Shown: positions 47,101 through 63,742, counted from the first letter of the stretch. The stretch: DNA of 64,000 nucleotides from Patiria miniata (GCF_015706575.1 NW_024037063.1:18228927-18292926); one strand, 5' to 3'. Translations and numbers: made by a program. The notes: generated by a model not told the origin, from the sequence alone.

Positions 47101-49470
47101 ACTACACAGTAGTATTTTGTAGCATTGGGGGCGGTTAGGGTTAAAGGGGACAGCAAGACCTTTCATTTCAGTGGTGTGCCAGTGAGCTGGAATATTGTCA
47201 AATGTATTTTGGGGGGGGGGGGGTTTAAAAAAACTGTTTTGGGGGCCTAAAATTATGGATTTTAGGGAGAAAGGTTCATGATCAATGCCAATAGACTTTT
47301 TGTGTGATTATTCATTTATGAATAATCATGATGCGACGAATGACGAATCATGAATATGATATCAGTATATGTTTTAACTTGTACCAAAGATGGGTGACAC
47401 GCCATAATGCGAGTTACTGTAACGCAAGTTACCAAAATAATCCCTCTTGAGATTCTGTGATTGATATTTTTTATAATTGAAATGGTAGCAAATGTATGAC
47501 TAACATCCGTACTGAAAAGATTCTTTCAACAGCGCAAAGTACAAGGAAATTTTCAAATGCAAGGTTGGCCTATTTAAGTGTTTGCCATGTTCTTTTTTTT
47601 TTTATAACGCGTTTTACCGATATAAAGAATTGTATTGTCAAACTAACAGAAGTTTAAGGATGTAACCTCAATCCTGCAAAATCCTCCAACTGCCTCCATG
47701 TAAAAATTGCATATGGCCTCAGTCCTCCAAAATCCTCCGTTATTTCTTGAATGTGGTACTTGGAGGGGTGACCACTGCCTCAATCCTGCAAAATCCTACA
47801 GCAATCACTGTCAATGTGTTGAGGCAGAGCCAGTGACATCCTGGAGCAGTGCGGAGGATTTCAAGTATAATCTAGGCCTAACTTTATGCACAGTTGAGCA
47901 AAACAACACAAGGTCCGGCCTAAGACCTTGACACAGTGCATCTGCCAAAATCAGCCACACACTATTGCCATATATAGCCTCAATCCTACAAAATCCTCCA
48001 TATTGCAAAGAGGATTTGGGAGGATTTTGGAAGGTTAGGATTAACTTACATTGTAGGGCTCTTCAGTGAGAAGTATCCATCCTAAACATTTTAAACTGTA
48101 TAGAATTACAGCACAGAGTTGACAGACGACCCCCTTTAAATGTAATGCCAGTTACCACGAGATATGGGCTTCTCTTAAATTTAAAACTTTTCTCTTAATT
48201 TCATAAAATTTATTCTGAAATATTTGTTTAAGTATTTAAATCTTAAGTAAATTTTCGTACTTAAAGAAAGTCAACTAATTTAAAAGCGTAAACTAGTGTC
48301 TTTAGTTATAGACTGCTCTTTCCAGTAATTGTGCACATTGTGGCAGTCAACGATCATTTATTGTACTTCATAATTTAGAACAATTTATTTTATCAAAATC
48401 ATTTTCAATTTAAAAACCGCACCTAGTAAAATGGATAAATAAATCCTGTTTTTTGTAAGTCTCAATGTTCAACTTTCATGTATTCTCAGGAAGAATTTCA
48501 TGGATAAAACTGGGTTGTATTTTTTCAAGGGAAATTTGGGAGTAAAACAACAATGAAGTTGACAGACTCAACACGAAAATGAAGATGGCCGCGATGCACC
48601 ACGAATGTGAAAAACCGTGATTATTCCACGACATTGTCATTGACTTAAAAAAAATTGTAACAAAATCGCAGAGTTTTCTACCAAAAGATACAATTCAAAA
48701 TAACCGTAAAACTAGGATCGTTAATTATAAGTTAATATAATAGAACTGGGGTATAAAAATGTTGCATCTTGACGCCATTTTTTCATCACAAATAATAAAA
48801 TGTTGACAAGCCACGAATCGAATCAGGGACTGAGAAACATTTCCAATTTTGTTAGGAAATACTTTGAAAATGTTCTTGACTCTCCATAGCCCCATAAATG
48901 TGGCCTATTTACTGGACTGCCTCCGTAAACATTTAGAAGCATACTCACCCTCTTTTAAGGCTACTCAGAAAGTGCTGCCTTTTTCAGATGTCTAATTTTT
49001 GTGAAATTTCATGTTGAAATTTTGATACGCAAACGTGTGCAAATGAATCTGGAAATTTCAGGAAAAATAGACATCTGAAAAAGGCAGCACTTTCTGATTA
49101 GCCTATAAAGAGGGTGAGTATGCTTCTAAAGCAAAAAAAATTTACAAACTAAGCCTAAATGTGAAAATCAAAATTTGGCAAAGTGCGACACGTTTTTGTA
49201 CATGTGGATGTGTGGCCTATGTTTACGGAGGCAGTAATAGGCCACATTATGTGATTTATGGGGCTAGACTCTCCATAGACTTTGTACACAGCGTCTGGTT
49301 ACTAGGCCTACATTCTTTCCAAGAAGGGGCGTCTGGATAAAACATACTTTCCCCACTTTTACTTATTCATGAAAGTCCCCCCCCCCCCAACAATAAATCC
49401 ACTCACCTGTCATGAGCGAGTCCTTTTGCCCAAGGTCGGCTGCAGGAATCGATTTAAATACGTCCGCCAT
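26060..49470 (-). CDS. KAZN: kazrin, complete, 14 coding exons, 820 aa
   Basis: The exons listed separately join to 2,463 bp in one frame with matching phases throughout. Kazrin is an adaptor at cell junctions, in the nucleus and on endosomal/dynein cargo routes in vertebrates. Residues ~24-309 are a long coiled coil (MKSDRKRLKGEK and DFIRNYEQ are near-identical to vertebrate kazrin as I know it). A Ser/Thr/His-rich then basic linker (~310-490) follows, then three SAM domains at ~496-560, 573-638 and 660-727 with strongly kazrin-like motifs (DLDHRWVARTWLNDLGL, KEYADNLLDSGVHGA). The C-terminus is short and basic. Transcription runs right to left; the start ATG at 49470 opens a 21-codon exon. 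Alternative upstream first exons cannot be excluded. Introns carry many mobile elements. Confidence 0.95.
26640..28020. repeat. ~1.4-kb minisatellite in the last kazrin intron
   Basis: It is made of ~10-bp units of the type GAGGACTTGT/GATGGACTTG. These are arranged in longer blocks that recur almost unchanged at about 26965, 27105 and 27295 (GGGATGGACCAGCAATGGAA then GTGATGGATTTGCGAGA). It fills most of the intron between exon 13 (ends 28029) and exon 14. Its left edge is about 450 bp from exon 14 and its right edge about 10 bp from the exon 13 donor. Minus-strand open frames here only translate the repeat. Confidence 0.9.
28029..28167 (-). CDS. KAZN: kazrin coding exon 13
   Basis: The acceptor CACTTTAG is needed to keep the frame (the alternative 2 bp further in gives an early stop). 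The donor is GTAGGT and the exit phase 0. It encodes a Ser/Arg-rich linker after the third SAM domain (VDTRSRRSSGGGTLGRSFQR). The intronic minisatellite starts almost at its donor. Confidence 0.8.
28270..28646 (-). mobile_element. repeat D, copy 1 (reverse orientation)
   Basis: It contains, inverted, the blocks shared with 33699-34238 and 42699-43190: AGTCTGGTTTCCTGACC, a GGTTGGCCGGCCATC palindrome, ATGATTTCACAGGATGCTTG and TTTGCAAATGTTGTAT. The ends are less complete than in the 42.7-kb copy. Confidence 0.6.
28845..29011 (-). CDS. KAZN: kazrin coding exon 12 (SAM3, second part)
   Basis: The acceptor is TTTTTTCAG and the donor GTGAGG; phase 0 in, 2 out. It encodes EYADNLLDSGVHGALMVLEP and LGIPSSKTIIRRHL, the most recognisable part of the third kazrin SAM domain. 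Confidence 0.95.
29812..29913 (-). CDS. KAZN: kazrin coding exon 11 (SAM3, first part)
   Basis: The acceptor is AAAATAAG, the donor GTAAGA; 34 codons, phase 0 at both ends. It encodes ERRTQCEDMDCDLVVWTSQR, matching the kazrin linker and start of SAM3 (ERRxxCExxxxDxVVWTxQR). Confidence 0.9.
31167..31401 (-). CDS. KAZN: kazrin coding exon 10 (SAM2)
   Basis: The acceptor is TTGACCAG and the donor GTAAGT; phase 2 in, 0 out. It encodes the complete second SAM domain: DLDHRWVARTWLNDLGLGQY, RIDGRVLNSLTRKDLEKHLG and KFHHVSLLHGIELLRR. This is the clearest single exon for the kazrin identification. Confidence 0.97.
31948..32388 (-). mobile_element. TTAA element, copy 2 (reverse orientation)
   Basis: TTAA flanks CCCTAAC at the left and GTTAGGG at the right. 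The interior, read on the minus strand, has the shared TAGGATGTAGCCTCAATTC, CAGGATTCAGGCAGTGG-type and GGTCCGACCCAAGACCTTGA blocks. It lies in the kazrin intron between exons 9 and 10, 140 bp from exon 9. Confidence 0.8.
32528..32640 (-). CDS. KAZN: kazrin coding exon 9 (SAM1, second part)
   Basis: The acceptor is TGTTGTAG, the donor GTGAGT; phase 0 in, 2 out. It encodes VLLGLSDAELESGMGVTNVL and HRRKVRLAIEEQ, the C-terminal half of the first SAM domain. Confidence 0.93.
32700..33310 (-). mobile_element. tRNA-derived SINE (about 32760-33175) inserted in a TIR-type element
   Basis: On the minus strand: a tRNA-like head (ATGGCCGAGCGGTTAAGAGC ... GTTTGAGTCCCGG), then ACACTTGTGTCCTTAAGCAA, GGGACGTGAAGCCGTAGGTC and AAGAACCCAGT. 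The body recurs at 38396-38665 and 53400-53625. The flanks (CTTTGTCCCACATGCCACGAGG at left; GTGTTCCACGAGCG and TTATCTTCAAGCAAACTTGA at right) match the element at 55455-56013, so the SINE sits inside it. Confidence 0.7.
33448..33650 (-). CDS. KAZN: kazrin coding exon 8 (SAM1, first part)
   Basis: The acceptor is TTTGTACAG, the donor GTAAAA; phase 1 in, 0 out. It encodes a Ser-rich linker and MTQWKADMVVSWLEITMCLP followed by CQENIKSGK, the start of the first SAM domain. Confidence 0.93.
33699..34238 (+). mobile_element. repeat D, copy 2
   Basis: It starts ATAGGGAATATACAAAATGT and ends GTTGTACATTTTCTTTAAAA, an imperfect TIR. Inside are AGCATCCTGTACAATCACGG, a GCTGGTCAGCTGACCAGC palindrome, CAAGCCAGCTAGACTGG and TCAGGGAACCAGACTACAAG. 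The left end is 49 bp from kazrin exon 8. Confidence 0.7.
34405..34665 (+). mobile_element. tRNA-derived SINE, copy 2
   Basis: The same head and body as at 1204: GTGTGGCCTAGTGGTTAGGG, GACTCGTGATCAGAGGGTCA, TTGGGCAAGCCACTTCACCC and AGGAGTATAAATGGGTACC, continuing to CGGCCTGATGGGCC. It ends about 35 bp from the donor of kazrin exon 7. Part of the B-box region is lost. Confidence 0.7.
34700..34909 (-). CDS. KAZN: kazrin coding exon 7
   Basis: The acceptor is CTCATTGCAG and the donor GTAAGA; phase 1 at both ends. It encodes a Ser/Thr-rich acidic part and a Lys-rich segment (PREKKKKPKKQSKKFNSLSK) followed by FGKKNRSALEQ. This corresponds to the basic linker of vertebrate kazrin that precedes the SAM domains. 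Confidence 0.9.
35182..35593 (+). mobile_element. TTAA element, copy 3
   Basis: It starts TTAACCCTAACTCCCGAGGC and ends AAGGTTAGGGTTAA, giving complete TTAA flanks and inverted termini. The interior is shared with copies 1, 4, 5 and 6. It lies in the kazrin intron between exons 6 and 7. Confidence 0.85.
35700..35885 (+). mobile_element. SINE fragment
   Basis: A B-box-like GGGTTCGAGTCCCAACC is followed by a body with CAGGACAACACCGAGTATAC and CGGTGAAGGACAAAACCCAA, matching 22135-22330. The A-box end is replaced by a small AAGTAAGAAATAAGTTTTT duplication. Confidence 0.55.
35905..36142 (-). CDS. KAZN: kazrin coding exon 6
   Basis: The acceptor is CTGTCTACAG and the donor GTATTA; phase 0 in, 1 out. 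It encodes a low-complexity Thr/His/Pro-rich linker (TYHHPPHTPTITLTSTPVTT, HGYHHMHKP) between coiled coil and SAM domains. Identity rests on frame continuity with exons 5 and 7 more than on sequence match. Confidence 0.85.
36165..36850. mobile_element. GC-richer TIR-type element pieces
   Basis: It starts with ATATAACACGGGTTGAGGGT and CAGATTCTGTATCCTGATTG. 36300-36545 (ACAAGTACCCCCTCACCGGC ... TTCGTTGGCGCACGGAGC) is repeated inverted at 63315-63590. Fragments recur at 23040, 30200, 31440, 58500 and 60460. Boundaries are uncertain. Confidence 0.5.
36852..37292. mobile_element. TIR element, TA-flanked, ~440 bp
   Basis: The left end is ATGTGACCTGTTCTGTCAAA and the right end its inverse TTTGACAGAACAGGTCACAT. 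The inverted match extends about 40 bp, with TA outside each end. No coding capacity. A TA target is expected for Tc1/mariner-type insertion. Confidence 0.75.
37461..37760 (+). mobile_element. 5'-truncated LINE: end of reverse-transcriptase ORF
   Basis: The frame at 37452-37739 contains ISTTVAQRRARLAGHCYRAK, DLICWRLPCPNRGRRALNYV and MADKRVWKSLV. This is the conserved tail that follows the reverse-transcriptase domain in many non-LTR retrotransposon ORF2 proteins. It is followed directly by a TGATGATGATGATG microsatellite, a usual 3' end of CR1/L2-like elements. It sits between kazrin exons 5 and 6 on the opposite strand. Confidence 0.8.
37861..38168 (-). CDS. KAZN: kazrin coding exon 5 (coiled coil)
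   Basis: The acceptor is CTCCCCCAG and the donor GTACGA; phase 1 in, 0 out. It encodes MKSDRKRLKGEKVDLLNQMK, LEAKEEEMRDFIRNYEQ and a Glu/Lys/Arg-rich heptad region to LEEEIDK. The match to vertebrate kazrin is very strong at the start. Confidence 0.97.
38396..38665 (+). mobile_element. SINE body, + strand
   Basis: AAGCCGGAGGTCCCGTGTG, GCACGTAAAAGAACCCAGTA, GGGGTTTGCCCCCGATGTTT and GCAGCACCTTGTAAACCC through GCGCCTTGAGTACCTTATTG. This is the same order as in the minus-strand SINE at 32760-33175. The tRNA-like head is missing. Confidence 0.65.
39383..39603. mobile_element. TTAA element with shortened, divergent interior
   Basis: It begins TTAACCCTAACTCCCTAGCA and ends GGTTAGGGTCAA. The interior differs from the main family (ACCGTACCCATCCTGGCAAA at the left; TACTGTACCCATTCCAACAG near the right). 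It ends 37 bp from kazrin exon 4. Confidence 0.6.
39640..39849 (-). CDS. KAZN: kazrin coding exon 4 (coiled coil)
   Basis: The acceptor is TGTCACAG, the donor GTATGG; phase 1 at both ends. It encodes EWEKQQEESELQRLRDRCSH and NMTLMKQLDDLRALDHSHVE, then an amphipathic Glu-rich stretch to AKEALT. Confidence 0.9.
39940..40075 (-). mobile_element. tRNA-derived SINE, minus strand
   Basis: Read on the minus strand: GCTGTGGTCCAATGGTTATG (A-box type), then GGGTTCAAATCCTGACC (B-box) and GTGCTCTTGAGCAAGGCACT. It lies in the kazrin intron between exons 3 and 4. Confidence 0.65.
40720..40822 (-). CDS. KAZN: kazrin coding exon 3
   Basis: The acceptor is CTTGCCAG and the donor GTAAGC; phase 0 in, 1 out. 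It encodes LPNVVVTQLTDTNKRLDYFS and an acidic Gly/Asp-rich part. Assigned by frame continuity with exons 2 and 4. Confidence 0.85.
40890..40962 (-). mobile_element. tRNA-like sequence (SINE head or tRNA pseudogene), copy 1
   Basis: On the minus strand: GGCTGAATAGCTCAGTTGGT, GAGCACCGGAACGGCAATCC, GGTTCAAACCCCGCTCC. D-, anticodon and T-arms can be folded, but the acceptor stem has mismatches and the base before the presumed anticodon is C, not U. A near-identical copy is at 58050-58121, arguing for a dispersed repeat rather than a working tRNA. Confidence 0.65.
41125..41544 (+). mobile_element. TTAA element, copy 4
   Basis: It starts TTAACCCTACCGGTAACTCC (small insertion in the TIR) and ends GCGGTTAGGGTTAGGGTTAA (one extra GTTAGG unit). 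The main-family interior is intact. It ends 77 bp from the donor of kazrin exon 2. Confidence 0.85.
41621..41862 (-). CDS. KAZN: kazrin coding exon 2
   Basis: The acceptor is TTTTCCGCAG and the donor GTAAGA; phase 1 in, 0 out. It encodes IESLDFLNDQIVQFMF and MRRLLIDAQMKYRQVVDENS, the N-terminal coiled-coil start (kazrin has an L/M-R-x-L-L-x-D-A-Q block here). Confidence 0.93.
41915..42005 (+). mobile_element. TTAA element, truncated copy
   Basis: TTAACCCTAACCCCCTACAT through GCCACCATGTAAAAATTGG matches the left end of the family. The match then stops, at the left of the inverted repeat near 42010-42553. It is 53 bp from kazrin exon 2. Confidence 0.65.
42091..42553. mobile_element. inverted-repeat element, ~460 bp
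   Basis: The arms CTTGGCCTAAACCCCTATGA (left) and TCATAGGGGTTTAGGCCAAG (right) continue inward for about 120 bp with mismatches (CTGTGACCAAGTTCC vs GGAACTTGGTCACAG; TGCTGTGTTATGTAAG vs CTTACATAACACAG). Non-coding. It lies in kazrin intron 1. Confidence 0.75.
42699..43190 (+). mobile_element. repeat D, copy 3 (best ends)
   Basis: It starts TTTAAAGGGAAGATACAACA and ends TGTTGTACATTCCCTTTAA, a clear TIR. The interior blocks are shared with 33699-34238, but the palindromic GGTCAGCTGACC core is deleted here. Confidence 0.75.
43671..44690. mobile_element. ~1-kb TIR element with GC-rich core
   Basis: The left end is TTAGGCCAAAAAAAAAAATA with TTCTGCTTCCG; the right end is GGAAGCAGAACTATTC with TTTTTTTGGCCTTA, inverted over about 35 bp. 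AATAGGGTCGGTCGG occurs just inside both ends in direct orientation. The core (about 43940-44420) is GC-richer and includes an open frame at 44002-44475 of 157 codons with no recognisable domain. I regard it as non-coding. Confidence 0.6.
45893..46250 (+). mobile_element. repeat D, partial copy 4
   Basis: TTAAAGGAAATATACAACAA, AGCATCCTGTGAAATCATGG, GCACCTGGTGTGCTGCCATT and the GATGGTCGGCCGACCATC palindrome match the other copies. The right third is missing. Confidence 0.65.
46251..47650. other. kazrin intron 1, unassigned
   Basis: Contains paired CTAGCCCGC motifs in both orientations (46360-46690), suggesting a decayed element, and a lone GCGGTTAGGGTTAA end at about 47129-47142, possibly another TTAA element. 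A G-run lies at 47212-47223. No exon is seen. Confidence 0.4.
47657..48044 (+). mobile_element. TTAA element, copy 5 (left end lost)
   Basis: The interior is nearly identical to copies 1 and 3 (CCTCAATCCTGCAAAATCCT, GGTCCGGCCTAAGACCTTGA), and the right end is GGTTAGGATTAA. The left CCCTAAC is absent. Confidence 0.75.
48760..49325. mobile_element. repeat A, copy 3, split by an inverted-repeat element
   Basis: The left part has AATGTTGCATCTTGACGCCA, GAGAAACATTTCCAATTTTG and CTTGACTCTCCATAG. The right part resumes GACTCTCCATAGACTTTGTA. Between them 48884-49268 is a TIR element starting TAGCCCCATAAATGTGGCC and ending GGCCACATTATG ... TTTATGGGGCTA. GACTCTCCA flanks both sides, a 9-bp target duplication. 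Confidence 0.75.
49407..49470 (-). CDS. KAZN: kazrin coding exon 1 (start)
   Basis: The ATG at 49470 (minus strand) begins MADVFKSIPAADLGQKDSLM; the donor is GTGAGT, phase 1, and joins exon 2 to keep one frame. ATGG context is favourable. The exon is 64 coding bp, separated from exon 2 by a 7.5-kb intron. Other isoforms could start elsewhere. Confidence 0.8.
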
Positions 49471-52458
49471 GACGACTTTCACAGAAACTCAAACCACCAC
49501 TGTCGCGTAATAAATGCTACTTCTCCTCTTCAATTATCACGACCGTCATAGTGACTTATCCCGGGCAAAGACGCCCTAAATCTTGTCCAGCAAATTCTGT
49601 TCCCAAAATAGCAATTCTACGTAATTTCGGCCGGATTTAGACAGTCATCATTACATGCAATATTTTGGAATCGACACCTCGTCTAACCGCATTAAAATTA
49701 TTTTCATGGCCGCATACGTACTTGACTGCACTAAAGTAGTCTCGGTTCAAGACGTTGTTGTGGTGTTAAATTTTTAATACGTGCACCTACCGCCGCAAGA
49801 GGGCACTATTGCATTCCAGCAGTCGAAAAAAGAAGACACTCATGGTTCGGACAATATCTCAAGAAATTCAATATTTCTTCGAGTAATTGTTCATAATGCG
49901 CCACGATCGCCAGTACAATTTCACGAGAACTCGTCAAACAACAAAAATAATAGGACCGAAATAACTTACTCATCGTACATGACAAAACTCCCTATGGTTC
50001 GGGTGATAATTAGTCACGATTTACTAATTGTATTTGATTGAAAATGTATCACATTCAGAAAATGAGACCGAAACAATTTACTCATTTTTAAGGTTCAAAA
50101 TTCAATCCGAATGAAAGCAACGTTCATGGCAAAACAGTCACACTCCTTTTCGAGCAATAAATTCCAAAGAAGTTCCTTTGTTCCACTTTTTTTTTACAAG
50201 GGCATTTTACCCAAACACTTTTTCCAACTACCGGTATATGTACCCAAGCAGTTTAATACCCATATTTTTTTTCAACAGAGGGCGCGCCGCCGCATGCACA
50301 GGTCTAAATTGTAGAAATTGTAGAATCTTTTGGTCTGGACACATAAATTTGTCTGCGAGACCACTATTTTTGTTTAGCGCGCCCTTTTTCAACTGAAACT
50401 TTTAGTTGACAAAAGTGTGCAGGTAAATTGTTTTGGGTTATCCCCTTGCAAAATAGTGAAAACAAACGAACTATCAATTCAGTAAAACAGGTATTTTCTT
50501 CCTTTGCAAGAGAAATATCTTGCTAACATGTTCCATGCAAATTGATTCAGATTGTATTTTTTGGCGTTTAAACTACTATATTGTTTCGATGATATGATTG
50601 TTTGTTGATTGACGGTGAAATTAAATCTCATTGTGTTACTGAACGTATAACTACATATTTTTAACAATTGTATTGTTGGCTCGCTCTTCTTAATTTTTTG
50701 TGTCTAACGCTGTGTGCTAATTTTTGGTCGTTTTATCTTAAGTCTATTCTACTTTTTATGAAAATTGAACAAATGTATTGTTTTCTCCTAATTCAGCCTT
50801 TGGCTGCGATGGAAAATGTTTTTAAATAAACCATAAATAATAACATCATTACAAATCATGAACGAAATTTCAATTTAATACGTATTGCATTTTTTGAGTT
50901 TTTACCCGAACTTGTTTTTGTTCAGCAATGAGGCGTCAGTGTTGAAGCGTCGTCAGTGTTGCAACGTTGGAGACCACTATTTATATTGTGGCGCGCCCTC
51001 TATAGACCGCTTGCAGACGTTGGAAGAACATTATCGTAGCCGTTTAGGGTATCAGTCATCTTAGGCTAGGCCTAGCCTAGCCTTAATGAGAGTACGCGCA
51101 CTTCCAAAAATATTGACAATACTCACAATTAATTCTCCAAGGTGTTTGATACACACGTCACATTAAACCTTATTCCTTCATATTTTATTTCTATTCAATT
51201 TTTTTCGAGGTTAACTAATGGCTTTTGGGAGAAAATTTCATCCAAAGATGATCACCCTGAAAGTGATGGGGTTGAAGCCCATCGCAAAAAGCCAAATAGA
51301 ACAACTTTAGGGCCTAGTTTCACCCCAATTTCACAGAAATATGAGCTCGCAGTGATCCTATTCGCGCCCCCCCCCCTTTTTTTTTTTTTTACATATCCTC
51401 AAAGTTCATGGCCTTCAAATGATCTAACGGTGGAGAATTTGAGGGCATGCTGATTTGGCCGGCGTCGGGCCTAACTTAAGCACCCTCTTCGGCACAAGAG
51501 TCCGCACTAAAGCCTAAACAATGGCACAAGTAACAGTCGCTCAACTAAAAGATCATGGAAACATAATTAAGCACAATGAGGACACTAGGCTGGCCATCCG
51601 GCTCCTGGTTAAGATGGGGGAAAAAAACACATTTTATTGAAAGACAGTTTTAAAGTTGTGTGGAATTTAATAATTTACCACGGTCGTGTACTTTAAAAAG
51701 ATACATGTTTCAGTAAACAGTCGTTGGATTAACTGTTAAGACAAATCTGGTTTCTCGACGTGTACCTTCTAAATCAGACAGGGCATTGACGTGGTACCCA
51801 CGCGTGCCTAAACGCCATATTGGAGATCGGAGAAGTCACTGTCATTTGATGTTGACTTCCGTTCGAGTGTAAGCGTAAGGTCTCTTCGATGTTTAAGTTG
51901 ATGAATGGATTCTTAAACCGAATCTTCCACTCCAGTGTCTAACGAAGTAAGAATCATCTTGTATCGTTAATCTTAGTTAGGTTAGACACAATAATCCTGC
52001 GTTCTCTCTGAATCATGTCAGGCCTTGTTGTTTTCGAAATGGACGTTTTTGTGGATGACGAACCATTCCAAATCCAATTTCCATGGCATTGTACAATTTT
52101 AATACGCCTACACAAACCTATGGGGGCAGTGAATGGCGATCGTGTAGTGTAGGGCCCCTGTTTAGTTTCGATCAAATTAATATAGTCAAGGGTGTTTTTT
52201 AATTTTTACTAAAAAATGACATTTTCAAACTAAAGCAGACTTCTCTCAATATACTGACACCTTTTAAAATAATTTTTGAACAGTTTCTTGGGGTAGAAAT
52301 TACGATTTTCCTATGCGGTTTACGGTTGGTGCCGTGCGATTCAGCATGTTCAGTGCGGCTTGCCCGTTCGTGGTACATCGCGGTGATCGCCATCTTTATT
52401 TTCGTGTTTAACGAATCTGAAATGCTCTGCAATTAAATGTAGGATTCGATTTAAAACA
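49471..52458. other. divergent intergenic region, kazrin/ACK promoters expected
   Basis: Kazrin runs left from 49470 and the kinase gene right from 54210, so both promoters should be in or near here. No core motif stands out. 51800-51946 (Kozak-free, ending AACGAA|GTAAGAATC) could be a 5' non-coding exon of the kinase gene; this is weak. A C/T run lies at 51367-51390. Confidence 0.4.
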
Positions 52459-53031
52459 AGGCAGTGGATATTTTGCCGGAGACGGCAAACCTTCAGTAAA
52501 CGTTAGATTGCCGGATATGCACTGAACATGCGCAGTTACTTGTTTTTTGTACTTAAACATTTTCCGGTGACAAATTTTAGTCTGGCTCCATGCCAATATT
52601 ATCGTTGTATTTTTGTATTAACAAGATGGGAATCAGACCATTTTATAATTTCGGACTTTATTTCCCTTTAAAAAAAATCCTCCAGAGCCACAAATCTGAA
52701 AAAGAAAAAGTAATACTCTGCAATAAAATGTTTGAGACATATAAAAAATAATAAAAGAAGAATATTCTTATTTATTTGGAGATTGAAAAAAAAACCTTAA
52801 AATTGTGGCGGGGGTCAGGATTCGAACTCCGGACATCCCACTCACTAGAGCTATTGCTTAACCACTGCACCGATTGTGCTACACAACTTTGGGGGGAATT
52901 TAATACATGTTATAATTCAGCCCTATCTTAAAGAGTACAGCGCCCTCTGTTGATATGGATTGCCACCGGCAAACCTTTAGTAAACGTTAGTTTGCCGGTG
53001 TTAACTCCGGCAAAATATACACTGCCTTAAA
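52459..53031. mobile_element. TIR element, ~570 bp, TAAAACA-flanked
   Basis: The left end is AGGCAGTGGATATTTTGCCG and the right end, inverted, AGGCAGTGTATATTTTGCCG. GCAAACCTTCAGTAAACGTTAG and its relative recur just inside. TAAAACA abuts both ends as a probable target duplication. A minus-strand tRNA-like piece (GATTCGAACTCCGGACATCC) lies at 52805-52880. Confidence 0.65.
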
Positions 53032-53399
53032 ACAATTAAAGAAGACAATTCTTATTTTTGAGGGGGAACACAAAAAAGAAAAAATTTCAAAAACCTTTCT
53101 TTGCGAGGCGGGTGCGCTATCCACTAGGCCACATGTTTGCTCAACGAGAAACGGTGATTTAATATCTTACAAAAGTTACATGGTGTAGGCCTACTTGTAT
53201 GTATACACACATTTCTGTGCCATCAGGGGGAAGCGTAAATTCACCAATTGCACCCATCATACAGGTATGGGGCGGGATAACGTAGGCCATTGAAAACATT
53301 TATTCATAAATTTTTGCTCACCAGTTTTTATCGGTTGCGATGAGTCACCATTCAACACTCCAGACTCAAGAACTAGACAAGGCAATGTAAGAAGCTCCC

Positions 53400-53625
53400 G
53401 GACTCATGCTCTAGTGTTTCAGAGGTAACAGTGGCGTGGGTTCGAGCCCGCCGGGTGGACACTTGTGCCCTTGAGCAAGGCACTTAACCATTATTGCTTC
53501 GTCCTTCGGATGGGACGTAAAGCCGTAGGTCCCGTGTGTTGTGTAATCCAATGCACGTAACAGAACCCAGTGACACTTAGCACTAAGAGAAGGGGTTTGC
53601 CCCGGTGTTTCTGATCTCCTGTGTA
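53400..53625 (+). mobile_element. tRNA-derived SINE, + strand
   Basis: A B-box-like GGGTTCGAGCCCGCC is followed by ACACTTGTGCCCTTGAGCAA, ATTGCTTCGTCCTTCGGATG, GGGACGTAAAGCCGTAGGTC and AACAGAACCCAGTGACACTT. Same family as 32760-33175 and 38396-38665. Confidence 0.7.
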
Positions 53626-53779
53626 AACTCCCACGCAGAGTATTTAGGAGATGAACCAACCAAGAACCAATATTAAGGATTTCCGCTCCCACCCACAGAA
53701 ACAATGAGAAACTAGAAAGGTGTTTGTGGACAAACACAAGCTGTTTCGGATGTTTGAGATGACTCTGTGACATGATGAA

Positions 53780-54170
53780 CACATGATGACGTCACTTAAA
53801 TCACATCTATAACACATACCGGTTTATGTACATATCAAGTTACAACAAAACTTGTTCTTTAGATATAGGCCTCAGAAAAATGCACCTCTAATAAATGTGA
53901 CATCACATGACATGTGATATCATGATGTTGAGGTTGTTTAAATTTTCATCTAAACACATCCCGGTATGGGTACATACCAAGTTACAACCAAATCGGATCC
54001 AAGGTTCTTGAGATATAGGCATTAGAAAAATGCCCCATTAATGTGACGTCACATGATACTTGGTGACGTCATGATCACTTCAATTTTCATCTGTAACACA
54101 TCCCTGTCTATGTGCATACCAAGTTTCAACCCAATCGGACTTGTACTCCCGAAGCAGCTAATGACATTAA
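53780..54170. repeat. tandem repeat, ~2.7 units of ~150 bp
   Basis: The blocks TACATACCAAGTTACAACCA and AGATATAGGCATTAGAAAAA with GTGACGTCACATGA recur at about 53830, 53970 and 54110. The array ends about 20 bp before the acceptor of the first coding exon of the kinase gene. Confidence 0.75.
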
Positions 54171-54209
54171 TTATCTGTACTTATTTAACAGGTGCTTGTC
54201 TGATTGATC

Positions 54210-63729
<9,520 letters not shown>

Positions 63730-63742
63730 GTGCGAAAATTGG

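Noticed and set aside
51142..51453. 103-codon open frame between kazrin and the kinase gene
   Set aside because: Contains long homopolymer-encoded stretches (Phe and Pro runs) and no splice or domain support.
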